A stretch of 64,000 nt of DNA from Casuarius casuarius (lineage: Eukaryota; Chordata; Aves; Casuariiformes; Casuariidae). Each line of letters starts with the position of its first letter. The first letter of the stretch is position 1. The stretch covers positions 2,906,716 through 2,970,715 of the forward strand of contig PTFA01000042.1 of NCBI GenBank assembly GCA_003342895.1, given 5' to 3'. The position numbers and the translations under genes were made by a program. The notes under the pieces were generated by a model. That model worked only from the letters and a program-made list of their open reading frames with translations. It had not been told where the DNA came from and did no database searches. Below, piece after piece: positions 1 through 11,809 of this stretch.

Positions 1-2066
1 TTTTACTGGACGTAGCAATCAGAATATAGCCATATAGGAATGCGGAAAAATGGCAAAGGGAATATAATTTAGCAGAATGACTCAGGCAAGTGTACATAAT
101 GGGAAAACCTTATTTTTCCACAGCATTCAGGGTGTTCTCAGGAACGCAGGACTGGGAAGGACATTGTGCGTTGTCAAGTCCAGCCCCTCACTAGCTCAGG
201 CAACATATCCTACGACTTTTCTCGTAACTGACCAAGCTCTATCCTGAAACCGCTTACCTCGGGAGGGGAGAATAGTGCTCTACATTTCACCCCCTGGGAG
301 GCTGACAGTTAGTTGCATTGACATTTCAGTCTGGCAGCACAAAAGCTGAGTAATGCACCAGAGTTCAGCAGCAGTGCCAGGAGTCTAACACACTCAGCTG
401 GAAAGCTAGTAACAAAAAGGCTGGGATTTGCAAAGAAATCTGATAGAGTTCGGCTCCCAGAGAAACTGTGTTCCTAATTCTCTCAGGAAAATCCTAGTGC
501 TGGCTGTTACAAAATGTACACATTTTGTAACACAGCACGGGGCTGGCACCTTAGTCATTCAGAAAACATTCCCAATCTCATGCAGACACTGTAAGAGGTT
601 AAGTGTCCCTGGCAGCTAATGAAAGAGCTGAGGCATGGATGATGACCATACTGACCAAGTGTGGGAAACCAAGAGGTTTCCACAGCTTGTGAACCTGTAA
701 TTACATTTCCCAAAATGTTGATTAACACCCACTGTGTAACAAAAGAAATTCTTCTGTCTGGGCTCTCCATGCAGAACCCACCCAGGGACTGAGCTGGAGG
801 TTGGACGGGGGGAGAGCAACGATACACTTTCAGAGCTATGCCCACACAGTAAGCTCCACTCATGTGACTCACCAAAATGAGAAACTGCACGCAGTAGTCT
901 GTGCACACATCTCACAGAGGACAGCACGTTCGCTCAGCCCCACTGCTTCCCTTGAACTTGTCCCCTCTTGAGGAGGAAGAAAAGTAAACTTTTAATATCC
1001 CCTCTCACATGCCTCCCCCTCCTGGAGCTAAAAAGAAATTCAGCAAACCGTTCAGTAGCTGTAAAGTGCTTGCTCACTCTTTTTTTTTTTTTCCACACAA
1101 GATTTGGCACTTTGGGCGTTTAAAATGACCAGCCTCACTAGATATCTAATTTAGGTCCTCAGTGAGATGATGGGGGCAGTTCACCTATGAGACCACCAAT
1201 TTTCCAGGCCCAGTGCAGAAGTGCTGCACAATTACATGTAGGGATATAGACCCTTTATAAATCCAACATGGTTGAGGGCAGCTTGCAAGAGGTGCCAGGG
1301 TTAGAGCTAGACCTTGAGCTCTGCCCATCTCTCTGGCTCCTCAGAGCCAGTCTGACCCTGTTGCCAGAAAGTCCCTCACTGGCAGCAAAGCCAGCAGAGA
1401 AGCCAGCAGAAGTCCCCAGAAACCATCAGTTCCCTTCTTCTGTACTCCAGCACTGTCTCCTGCCATATTTAAGGAGCACAGAGGTAGAGCCAACAAAAAC
1501 AAACACCACCAGGTGCCTCCACCACACACACTTCTCATGGGACAGTTTTGCCAGGATAACCCAAAGCTGAGCATAAGCTTCCACTCTATCAGACTTAAAT
1601 AGCTTCTTTTCCTGTGCTTTCCCATCATCGCCTTCTCCAGAGAAGACCCAGAAGGAGTAATAATCTCTACAATAAATTGGACAATTTATTCAAACTTCCT
1701 CTTTTCCAGGGATAGCCAAACTTTATTGGCATGGAAATGAAGATCACAGCTATTTCATGGCTTCTTTCTCCTCCTTTCTCACATCCTCCTTGGCACTAAG
1801 CACCCTGTTTCTGCACTGGAGGCAGCTGAATTGTGGCTCAGCACTCAGAGCCATTCAGGCCCTACCTGAGGACACAGGTGCTTTGTGCTCCCTCTTTTAG
1901 AAGTCAGATCACAGCATCCCTTCAAAGGTGGATGGTTGGACTTTCTGCCTGGACTGTCTTCTTGCATATCAGCACAAGAGCAGCAAATGAATTGCAGATG
2001 GCTTGGCAAATTCCACAAAGGTCTGATAGGGTAAGCAGTATCCTTCAGACTTTCAGCTGAACTTAC
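1..2066. other. Non-coding DNA, no gene recognised
   Basis: Unique-looking sequence with short ORFs open on both strands and no recognisable product. It contains a perfect 12-bp inverted repeat at 505-532 (listed separately), a T-run near 1080-1092, and a 12-bp tandem duplication at 1388-1411 (aagccagcagag, then aagccagcagaa). A donor-like GAG/gtaagc on the minus strand near 249-255 has no convincing acceptor or frame behind it. Confidence 0.6.
505..532. repeat. Perfect 12-bp inverted repeat, 4-nt loop
   Basis: Left arm tgttacaaaatg (505-516), spacer taca (517-520), right arm cattttgtaaca (521-532). The arms are exact reverse complements and the spacer's outer t-a can add a thirteenth pair. 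Beyond the arms, gctg on the left and cagc on the right can pair again across a small bulge. This is a strong short hairpin or cruciform, but too short for a typical pre-miRNA. Confidence 0.9.
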
Positions 2067-2102
2067 CTGATCTGAGAATCAGACTTGAAAGTCTTCATCT
2101 GG
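2067..2102 (-). other. Candidate internal exon (weak), minus strand
   Basis: Read on the minus strand, a pyrimidine-rich stretch ends in gctgatgcag, followed by 36 nt and then a strong donor, CAG/gtaagttcag. The 36 nt are open in one frame, giving QMKTFKSDSQI plus a split codon; the other two frames contain stops. I recognise no family. Support is splice-site quality and one open frame only, which is not rare by chance in 64 kb. No partner exon in a compatible phase was identified nearby. Confidence 0.15.
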
Positions 2103-5100
2103 CTGCATCAGCATGTGGGAATTCAAAGATGAGGGTGAGCAAGGGAGGGAGAAAGAGAAAGGAGAGAGGTTACATAAACATTAAGATTTCAAAAAAGGTT
2201 ACTCAAATCCTGAACGCAAACAGAACAGCAGCTCTTAGTTTAGTTCAAACTGGTTATTTTCCTGATTCGGGTAATCAGCATCCTCTGATTCCTCTGCAGG
2301 TGTGTTCGTCTCCATCTTCTCCTAACCTGTCATTCATTTCTAAATAACCACAGCAGTACAGACATGAGAGCTGAGGGGTAAGGAAGGGGGCTTGTAAGGT
2401 TTTTAGCCTAAATTTGCCTGAATTCCAAACTATTTCTTTCTATCTCAGCCTGAACCCATCTCTAAATTCAAATAGCTCTCATAACTATGTCCTTGGCCTC
2501 AGTGACCAGTCAGTACGGCAGACTGCGTAATGACCCCCCTCTGCAGGGATGAGTTTGGGAAGTCATGTTATTCCCTCAGGGTGCAGACGAAATGTCCATT
2601 TGGGACACCATCAGTATGTTTGGTTTTATGCTCTTGGTGGATCATCAGGTTTGAGACAAAGATTTGATCAAGATATTAGCACGGCACAACAGCAGGAAAA
2701 GAATGCTCTTACCTTCCCTCTGGCCCCATACACCCTTTTCCTACTTGCCAACATAACCCAGCCTATCTCCCCCGAGTCTTTATTTCCCTCCGGTCCACTC
2801 CAGACCCTGTTGCAGACATGTTTTTCATCAAGCCATGTGCTCAGTAGACTTGCTCCTGCTGCCGCATAGACCCATGGCCTTTCCACCCTTGTGAGGTGTC
2901 ACACGCATTGCTTGCACTGGGCTCCACTTTTGCCTAAAGTCAGCTCCAGCTAAGTCCTTGAAAACAGCTGTTTTATCTCCATCACCAAGACGATATATCA
3001 TTGTTGAACAATTGCAGAAATAGGACAAGTAGAGAACTGAGTGCCATCAGGATAACACTGTTTGATAAAAGAAAGTGTAAAATCCTTCTGGGCATCACAC
3101 TCCTCATCCCCATCCTTCCTCTGCAAGGGACCAGAATAGTAGCACAGACAAGCCAAAGCAGTTAATGGTGAGCATGTAATGCTGGCAGGAGATTAAGTGT
3201 CTTTTCAAAGCTGATTGAAGTCAGTGGAAAGACTTTACGTTCACTTAAGGTCCTTGGAACAGGCCCTAAAAGAAGCTGTTAGATGTGTGAAATATTTATA
3301 TAGTTCTAAATTAAAGATTATAACATCTCATAGACAATTTAGTATCCTGGATCTGAGAAATGTTTTTTAAATTATCTTAAAACTGAGTTTTTTAGATTAA
3401 TAATATCTATTTGGGAGAGTTCATAAATATGCATTTAATTGCTAAACCACTGATGCCTCTATAGCTATAAACACTCTAACAATTTAATAACGTACATTTT
3501 AAAAGCTTCCTATCATCAGTATTTACACTGCAGGGTCAATAATTATGTGTAATTCATGCCTCTCATTGCAAGAATTTTTTTGAAAACAAGTGCTAGCAAG
3601 TTTGTTTTGCTAAATCTTTACATATTAAATTCAGCTACAGAGATGCCTTGGCTAAGGGATGCTGGATAAGATTGCTTAAAAAGCTAGGCAGCTGTAAGGC
3701 TGGGCTAGGCTTAATAGCCTAAAGCAGAGGCACAGCAAGTTAAATCAGCTTAAAAAATCCTTTTTCATAAATGTTGTTAGAGTAAGAATTTCATGACCGA
3801 GAGAAGTTGTTGAGGTCAAGAGCTTAGCATGAAGGAAAAGGCCATCAGACAGCCTCAAGTGAATAACAAGAACATGCAGAGTTATAGCAGCACTAACTAC
3901 AAAGAGCATCATCAGAGATGAGGTATTGGAGTAGAGATACTTAGGGAATGTTCAGCTATCCAAGGAAAGGAAATTTTAAGGGTGGAGAAAACTGGCAAAT
4001 TTTTCTGATGTAAAGTTTTCTGGAATTTCATCTGTAAGATCAATGCTTGCCTCTCTCATAGGCCCTCAACAAGATAACTGAAGAGTCTGATTAATTATGG
4101 TACATCCCCCTTTTCAGTCCAGTTTTCCTAAGCACTAAAATTTTTTTTTTCACAGAATTTATTCCACCTCTACCCAGATTTCCCTCTCCCTCTGTCTTGT
4201 GTGCATTTTCTCCCTGTGCCTTTCTGCTCCCTCTCCAGGCCTTTTTCCCCCAGTGTCACTATCCCTACATGCAGTACCAGGCCAACATGCTTGGGAATCA
4301 AACTTTCAAACCTGCAGGCATTTAATCCAAAAACTAGGCAACATGCTTTTGTGCATAACTTCTATTTATTCAGTCAAGCAGAATATGGTTGTGATTCAAT
4401 CTTACCCAGCAGTAAATGTTGAAGGAGCACTGTAGCTATTAATGATAAGAATTAGTGTGTCTCCAAATCAAAAGCGGAAAATATTCCTACCTGAAGTCTC
4501 AGTCTTATAAAGAGGTGTCATTTAGGAAGGCTCTTTTCATTTTCTCTGCATGAGTGTCAGGGTATGAATGAGAAGATCCCCTTATGGGTTACCGACCTAG
4601 CAGGCTCTTATGTCCCTGGATTGTGTGAGACCCATATGAAAGTGGGTCTTCTCACTTCTCACTACTGAAATACAAACTAAAGGGAAAAGGGAGAAGCTCA
4701 GTGCTCTTGACATCTGGGCTGTGGTTTGGTGGATGATGTCCCACAAAATGACAGAAAACTGGACCCAAACCCCTGACATCATGGATCACTGTAAACGGGG
4801 GAGGGTTGAAACCACAAATCCAAAGTTCAAAATACACTGTTTAGATAGCATTTGTATCCCACTTATCAGGGAAAACCTTGTCGCCCACACGATCTTGGCA
4901 GAGTTTTTCCTTGCCCAGCCTGAAGAGAGGACACCTCGCTTTGGGGCATCTCGACGCTTTGAGGCCCCTCTGTGGCCCCTCTGTAGGTTTGTCGCTAGGC
5001 CTACCGCCTTCCATGCTGCGATGTCTTGGGTCTGGAAGCAGCCCCAATCTGCAGGACTTGAAATAGAAATAAACCTCCCAGCGCCCTGGACACCAACCCT

Positions 5101-8100
5101 CAGAATTCCTCAGAAGGAGCTTGGTTTTATAAACATTAGTAATCCCAATAAAGTCAGTGGGTCCAGTCATCACACTTAAAGATATCTGCTTATGTACGGA
5201 CTTCACAGGATCTCCAGCACTGCTAATCTGGAAAAGATTTGCCTTGAAACACGTATACACAAAAAGGCATAAATCAGAGAGTGTGTGCCTTAAGAATAAA
5301 TACTTATTTTACATCTTCTGGCTTTTGTTAGGGCGACTCACAACCTTTACTTTCTAAAATACACTGTTCGCATGACATATTTATTCTATTCTTAGCTTCT
5401 GAAAAGACTTTGCTTAGCAAATTCTGGGTGTTTCTTCCCGTTATTCATTCAGTAACTGCAACTCTTCCACCATCGATTAGTGTGTTGCAATATAGGGTGT
5501 TAATAGACTTTAAACATTTAATTATGGTTTGTTTGAGCACAGCATTTTACAAGCACAGTGGTTCATCACGTTGCTGGAACAAGTACAATACAGCATCTTT
5601 AAAATTATGCACAAATAATAGATTAGTTTCAGCAATACTTTTTCAGCAGCATTAATAAAATCTCTCAAGCATGCACAGAGCCAATGGCCAGGAGGATTCT
5701 CAGGAGGTCTTTCATACAGGATGCACATCTTTGTTACGAAATTCCTCAATGCCTTTTTGCTGTCTCCCTAATGACCAGTTAAATGGGCTCCCATGAGAAT
5801 GCCTGAGTCAGAGCCAGCCTGAAAACTGCTGAGGAAACATCCTCTCTTACTGGAAATGATTTCCATCAAACTGCCATGTACCATATTTAGACTAACGGAT
5901 CAGTAATACCAAACAGAGGGAGCTAAGTTCACAGGGCTTGGGATTCTGCTCTATGTGAAAAGAGATTGCCTTTGTCTGGCCACAGTTGCTTTAGGGCACA
6001 CAGTCCAAGAGCTCTGCAATGCTCGGAAACAAATTCCAGTGGTGAGCTGTTGCCACCAGGTACAGTTAGAGTCAGGCAACCAGGGTTTCAGCAGTGGCAG
6101 CTGACCTTGCAAAGTCTGATTTGACCTGAAAATGAGATATTAGGCACATCTTCTGTTACCTAATCGTGGGAGAACTAGTCTAGTCAGTCAGCCTGTATTA
6201 CCTGTATGGATAAAATTGGAGGCGCTATTTTCCTTTCTTATGTTACAAACATATAACTGAGAAAGCTTATTTTAAACCATGCATTTCTGCATGTAGTGGA
6301 TGGATGCATACAACAAACCAGCAATTAACAGAGCATAGGGACGTCTAAGGTCACTAGAGAAAAGAAAAAGCCTATCCTGTGTTATGCAAGAAGTCTATCA
6401 TAAATCTGCTTTTTTATTATGCTTTTCTTGCTTAGCTCAGTGTCTATTAAACAGATAACAGTGGCTGAAAGCAAAGCACATGCAGGAAGTTTTCTTTATT
6501 TTCATATAATAAAGATATTTGTTGAGTCTGGATTGCTTAGGTAGCTGTCTAAAGCATTTTTATTTTTAGAACTAGTGAAAAATGTTTACCAAGAACTGCA
6601 GGGAAAAGTGACTGTACCTCCCTGTGTTTGTTCCTTATATTCAGAAAATGGTATTTTCAAAAGACTCTAGGTTTACCTATTTGTATTCCCAGGAGTAGCT
6701 GTACTAGCTTTGACGTTATCTGAGGTGGACAAGCAGAACACAACTTTGAAAATCTCAGTGTGGAGGAGACGGGGCAGAAGAAGTAATTAGTGAGTATATG
6801 TTCTTGGCTCACTAGAAGCCGCTTCCCTCAAAGACCTGAAATAGAGTCTCATCCACTTCCCTGCTGTTCATAAATGCCTAAGAGTTCCTCAGTGAAGTGT
6901 GTTGCTTCCATCTTCCCCTACTGTTGGTCCTCTCAGATGTTGTTACCTGATGTTGCGGACAGTCATTGCAGGAGCTCCAGGAGAGGAGCTCTGTGCATCA
7001 GCTTTAGACATTTCAGCTCTGCTCCCAAACCATGTAGGTGTCAGTAAGGTCTCAGTACATGGAAGTCTTTTTTAAAAAAAAAACAACAACAAACCCTAGC
7101 AGTTACCCTTGTTTGTTCTGCCCTCTTCTGTGATTAACATTAATATTGCAAACTCAGGTATACTGAAATCAGAAGACTACCTACCTTTGATTATGTGAGA
7201 GTTGTCAAAGTTTGACCCAAAGAGTCTGAGTTTGATAGATTAAAAGTCCAGGTTGCTCAATTTTCAATATTTAGGGAGGATGGCTGCCTGTCTACATTCT
7301 TACCTACAAATCTAAAAAGGAAGACCTAAATTTGGGTTCAGGTTGGGGTCCAGGCAGATCTGGCATGTTCGTTATGTGATCAGATAATCTTTTCCATAGC
7401 AACTGTGCTGTGCTGAATGCAAATAGGAGACCTGCTCTGTGCATGAATCAGGGCTGTGTGGTAAAGTAGCATAAGCTCTGAAGCACATCTGCTTTATTTG
7501 TTGCAGAGGTTGGAAAGTATGAAGCTAATGAGTCAGGGAACTGGAGGAACAGAGAAGCTTGACTGCCTGCTTGGGGGAGCTAACTCCTATTCTTACCTCT
7601 GCCACAGCGTTCCTGCATGACGTCAAGTCTAAGAATTTATCACAAGAGGTCATACATTCCTCATTTCCTGCATGCCAAACATTAAGATCTTATGGTCTGA
7701 TTTGCTAAAATGTTGAAACTTCAATCAAAGTCAAATGACATATCTTCTTGGATGAAATAAGAAAATTCTGGACTGAAAAATAAAATTCTCAGGGTCTTAA
7801 AAAGGAAACATCCAAATTACTAGATATTCTGCAACTCTAAAATAAGGGTAAGATACCTCATTCCTCTCAGCAGGGCACTAGGAGTTAAAAATCAGTCTTA
7901 TTTGAGAAGTCCACACACAGGCTACTGGTGTCTACCACAGGAAAGGCAGTGAGGAAACTGATAGCCGTATCTTCAGAGCAGGGTTTGAGCATGGTGCAAT
8001 AAGTAAAGGCTGGAATCACACAGTAAGCAGAGGACAGACTGAAATCTGTCTGTGCACTGAAGGAAACAGAAGCTCTTTGGAAAAAATAGCATACAGGCAG

Positions 8101-11100
8101 TAACTGAAGACCTGCATAATACAAGCACATAAAGGCAACAAATAAAGGTTGTGCACAAGCACCCTCATCTCAGGCAATGGCTAATTTCTGAGGGCTTGAC
8201 TTTGCAACCTTAATCATGTCCTTTTAACTTAAGAGGTTTGTGTTTGTTTGTTCAAAGGGGAACAATTGCTTTCAGGCGTGCAAGCAGATTACCAATGAAT
8301 CCTTTGCTGAGCACATTCCTTGAAGGAAGGGGCTGATCCTGCCCGGCTAGATCCATATTAATAAGTAAAATAGAGACAAGGGCTGCCCTCTGGCCTCGAG
8401 GCTAGATGGAACCATACAGTCCATCCATATGGCTAAATCTCTTCCTCTGCTTTCCCCTTTCTGCGCAACCAAGGTGGTTACATCCAGGCTGGGAAAGACT
8501 CTAGCAGGTACTATCTCCAAACCTTGCTCTGGAAAAGTGCCAGCTGGCACAAGCCCAAAGCTGACCAGGAACTGTGATGTCAATTAAAAAGGAGAAGGAA
8601 ATCACAGGCCAGCACTTAAGCTTATTTCTTGAGTCTGTGTTATTTGCTAGTGTATATTTAGCCTGAGCATATGACTATACTGCTAAATAAGATTAGGATC
8701 AGGTCCCAGACTAGAGCAGTGACCCTCTGACTGCCCACACTGCATAATCCCTAGGTTACACCTGGGTCTGTGTTAGAGCAGCCCCACTAGCTCCCTGAAA
8801 TACCACCTGAGCATGGATACAGCTGTTTCCGGAGACCATTTCATAAAGGTGGTAGGGACCAGATTGACAGGATTGCCTTGCTTTGCCCCTTGCATGATTC
8901 TGGCACCATGCCAACAGGCCTTGTACCACCCACACATTTTACAACCTTACCCCACACGCTGGGGAACACCACACACCACCTCACCATCTTCTTACCTAAA
9001 CAACCTTCCCAGGTGCTACAAACAGCCCTTTCATCTATGTGGGCAAAATTCATCCTCCCAGAAGTAAAAGACAGAAAAACACACAGAGGGGAGGCTGAAG
9101 CAGTTTACAGGGCTGAAAGGGAGCCCACAGAGATCCCTTGTGGCCATTTAGGGGGATCAGGCTGGAGGCAGTGAGAGGAGGAGGACAGGAGAGGTTGCTG
9201 GTGGCTGGGTGTCCTTGGCAGCTCATCCTGAGGAGGCCTGGAGGCCTGCCACTGAGAGCATACCTATGGCCAGCAGCAGAGCCAAGGCAAATTTAAGAAA
9301 CTGAAATCTGATTATAGAAAGACAAGGGGTGCCAAGAGGCATCCCAGTGTGGCTTGGCACACCTGAGGGTGCCATAATGAGCTGCACCAGATGTTTGGCT
9401 CTGGTGAAAAAACTGCGCTCTGGCAATTCACAACTTAAAACTGCTGGACTGGAATCTACTAGGCAGCCAGAAGGACCCTGGGATCCCAAGCCGCCAGGAC
9501 ATATGGGGAAGGGACTAGGAGCAGGGCTGTCCTCTTGGCCTCTGCCTTCTCTACACTTGTTCCCAGGCCCTCCTGTACACTAACAGAGGAGCCAGGGCAC
9601 CAGGGCCATTACACAGTTCCCAGCCCATTTTTCCACCACGATGGCCAAGGCGATGGGTGCATCGGGCAATTGGCCTGGAAAAATCAAGGCGGACTCTATG
9701 GCTTTGCATTTCCTTGGCAAATATGGCTTTGTTTTTCCTTGGGGCTGGGATTGCTCCCTATTGCTGTTTGATTTCGGAGCATGGATGTAGCCCTAAGTGT
9801 GTGTGTGAGTGTGAGTGTGTGAGCACAGGTGGTTGGGGAATGGGGACATGGAAAATGTGCTGAGCCCTTGTATGAGGAATGAGAATGGCCTGCTGCAACA
9901 GTTTGCCCTCTCTAAAATGTAGTATGGGAGAATCTGTTGAGTGGTTGGATCAGTTCATTTAGTTGTCTTATTGACTGCAGAGCATTCAGTTTCGGCCTGT
10001 TAATAAGAATGAAGGTGAAAGTTATTTCAAGTTAGATTTAGCCATTTGACAACTGGACAATTATTATATTTTCTCATTTTCTCAGATGACCTGATCACCT
10101 ACCCTATAACACATTGTCACTTTAGATCATTGTTTTACATGACCTGGTCAAGTTCTTTGTACTGCTTTGAATTTGTTTTTATCTAATTCAGAGTTTTCAT
10201 AAATCCACTGACAGTGCCCTCTTAAAATGAAAAATATCGGCTTGACTCTATTATCACTTACATGCCTGAAAAAATAGCTTCACTTACTTCCACCACCTGC
10301 TTTAAAAAAGAAATGCCTAGTAATATAAAATTAGCTTTAATCTGTTATACGGGCAAATATCTTTTCTCCTTATTTATTTCATATTTTAAAGATTTGTTTT
10401 TTTCCAAAGGTATAAGTGACTCAGAGTTGTCACACTTATAAAATCACTTACCAGAGATAGAGACAAATTTGACTGTGTACCCTGTATAACAAATTCAGGT
10501 CAATCAAATAAGGACAAAAATGTTTTGCTATTAATTTCTATAATGAAACTGCATCTGTAGGATTTTCAGCTCATTTTCATATTTGAATTTAACTTTCTTC
10601 CCTTTTATTTTATAATTGAAATTATAGCTTATTTAAGTGATTGCTTCCAGTTAAAATGGTCTGCTCAGTGTCGCCCAAATCTTATCTTTTTCTCCAAAGA
10701 GCTGATCTGCATACTACATCTTCCCCTTTTGGAGTTAGAGGTGCATTGAGCTCCTTCAGTTTCTTTGGTTCATTAATACGGGCCAAGCCAAGAGCCAGGC
10801 TTTAAAGCAACTCCTTTGTAGCTAGACAAAGACAAAGTATCCGCTCTACACAGGTATATGAAAAGAGCTGCTGGTCATGCTTGTGCCTTTTCACCTCATT
10901 TTGGTTGCGAATTAACCCCAGGTTCCCTACTACAGGGAGTGTTCAACATGGCCCAACATCCTTGACACTGCACAACAAGAAACAAAGCCTCAGCCTGCAG
11001 ATCTGCCTTGCAGCTAAGGGCACTGGTGGCAGCGGGGTTTCTTTACCCATCCACAAACAAAGGGGCGATGGCATAGGTCTACAAAAATGGCAACAGAGCC

Positions 11101-11779
11101 CCTTTCCTCCTACTGAGCTGCAGGGTTGGAAGCAGGGACAACCCTCTGTTTTGGTACAGCAGTTCCCATGACATGGATGGGCACTGATAACATGATGGGC
11201 TAGAAACACACAAGCGAGGAGCAGAGCAGGAACAGATCATGCTCCAGCAAGTTTGTAAACGTTCCTTGGCAGTCCTGGAGGGCTGGAGACTCTGCTTAAA
11301 AAGATCAGATTATGAAGTAACCACATCTTTCTTGGATCCTAGGGATCTGCCAATAAAGTGTGCATATACATACACACAACATAAGCAAATCCTGTGCAAA
11401 GATACCAGAGCTAATTCCAAACAGCTACCAGAAGCAAAACAGCTGCGTTAATGAGGTCATCCTCATGGGATCTTTAGTTCAGCTAAGAAATGCAGTAATA
11501 TCCTGGGCAAATTATAATACTGCTATTTTCTTTCTCCAGTGCCCAAGCAATGTCAGGCTTTGGCATGTGCACAGTATTGTTTGTGCCATGTAGGAGTATC
11601 CCCTGTGTGCAGGCTTTAGTTGGCCTTACCCTGATAGTCACATAAATGTGTATTTCCCTTTCACTTCAAAGTACCTACCACTTTCCAGGAGCAGATTTTC
11701 TTCCTGCCCATTGTCTTGCCCAAAATCAAGATGTCGAGGTCAATCATTGTTCAGCTGTAGCCGGGAAAACAGATTATAT
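2103..11779. other. Non-coding DNA with two GC-richer patches
   Basis: No gene recognised. Two patches are richer in G+C than their surroundings. About 4850-5110 is open on both strands at once (a 152-codon plus frame and a 139-codon minus frame), which argues for composition rather than coding. About 8340-9760 includes a degenerate TG/TGAG run at 9797-9822. The stretch 10100-10700 is AT-rich and featureless apart from homeodomain-like AT motifs. None of the translations resembles a known domain. Confidence 0.6.
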
Positions 11780-11809
11780 TACCTGGGGGAATGAGCTTAC
11801 CCCCAGGTA
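11780..11809. repeat. Perfect GC-rich 10-bp inverted repeat, 10-nt spacer
   Basis: Arms tacctggggg (11780-11789) and cccccaggta (11800-11809) are exact reverse complements around the spacer aatgagctta. The five consecutive G-C pairs next to the loop make the hairpin stable. It stands out in otherwise AT-rich surroundings. No transposon end or flanking duplication is visible. Confidence 0.9.

Noticed and set aside
2281..2385. Plus-strand acceptor gattcctctgcag with a possible exon ending at ggggtaagg
   Set aside because: The donor context is poor and the open frame is compositionally random.
4721..5179. 152-codon plus-strand frame
   Set aside because: An antisense frame of similar length overlaps it, no domain is recognisable, and there are no splice or promoter signals.
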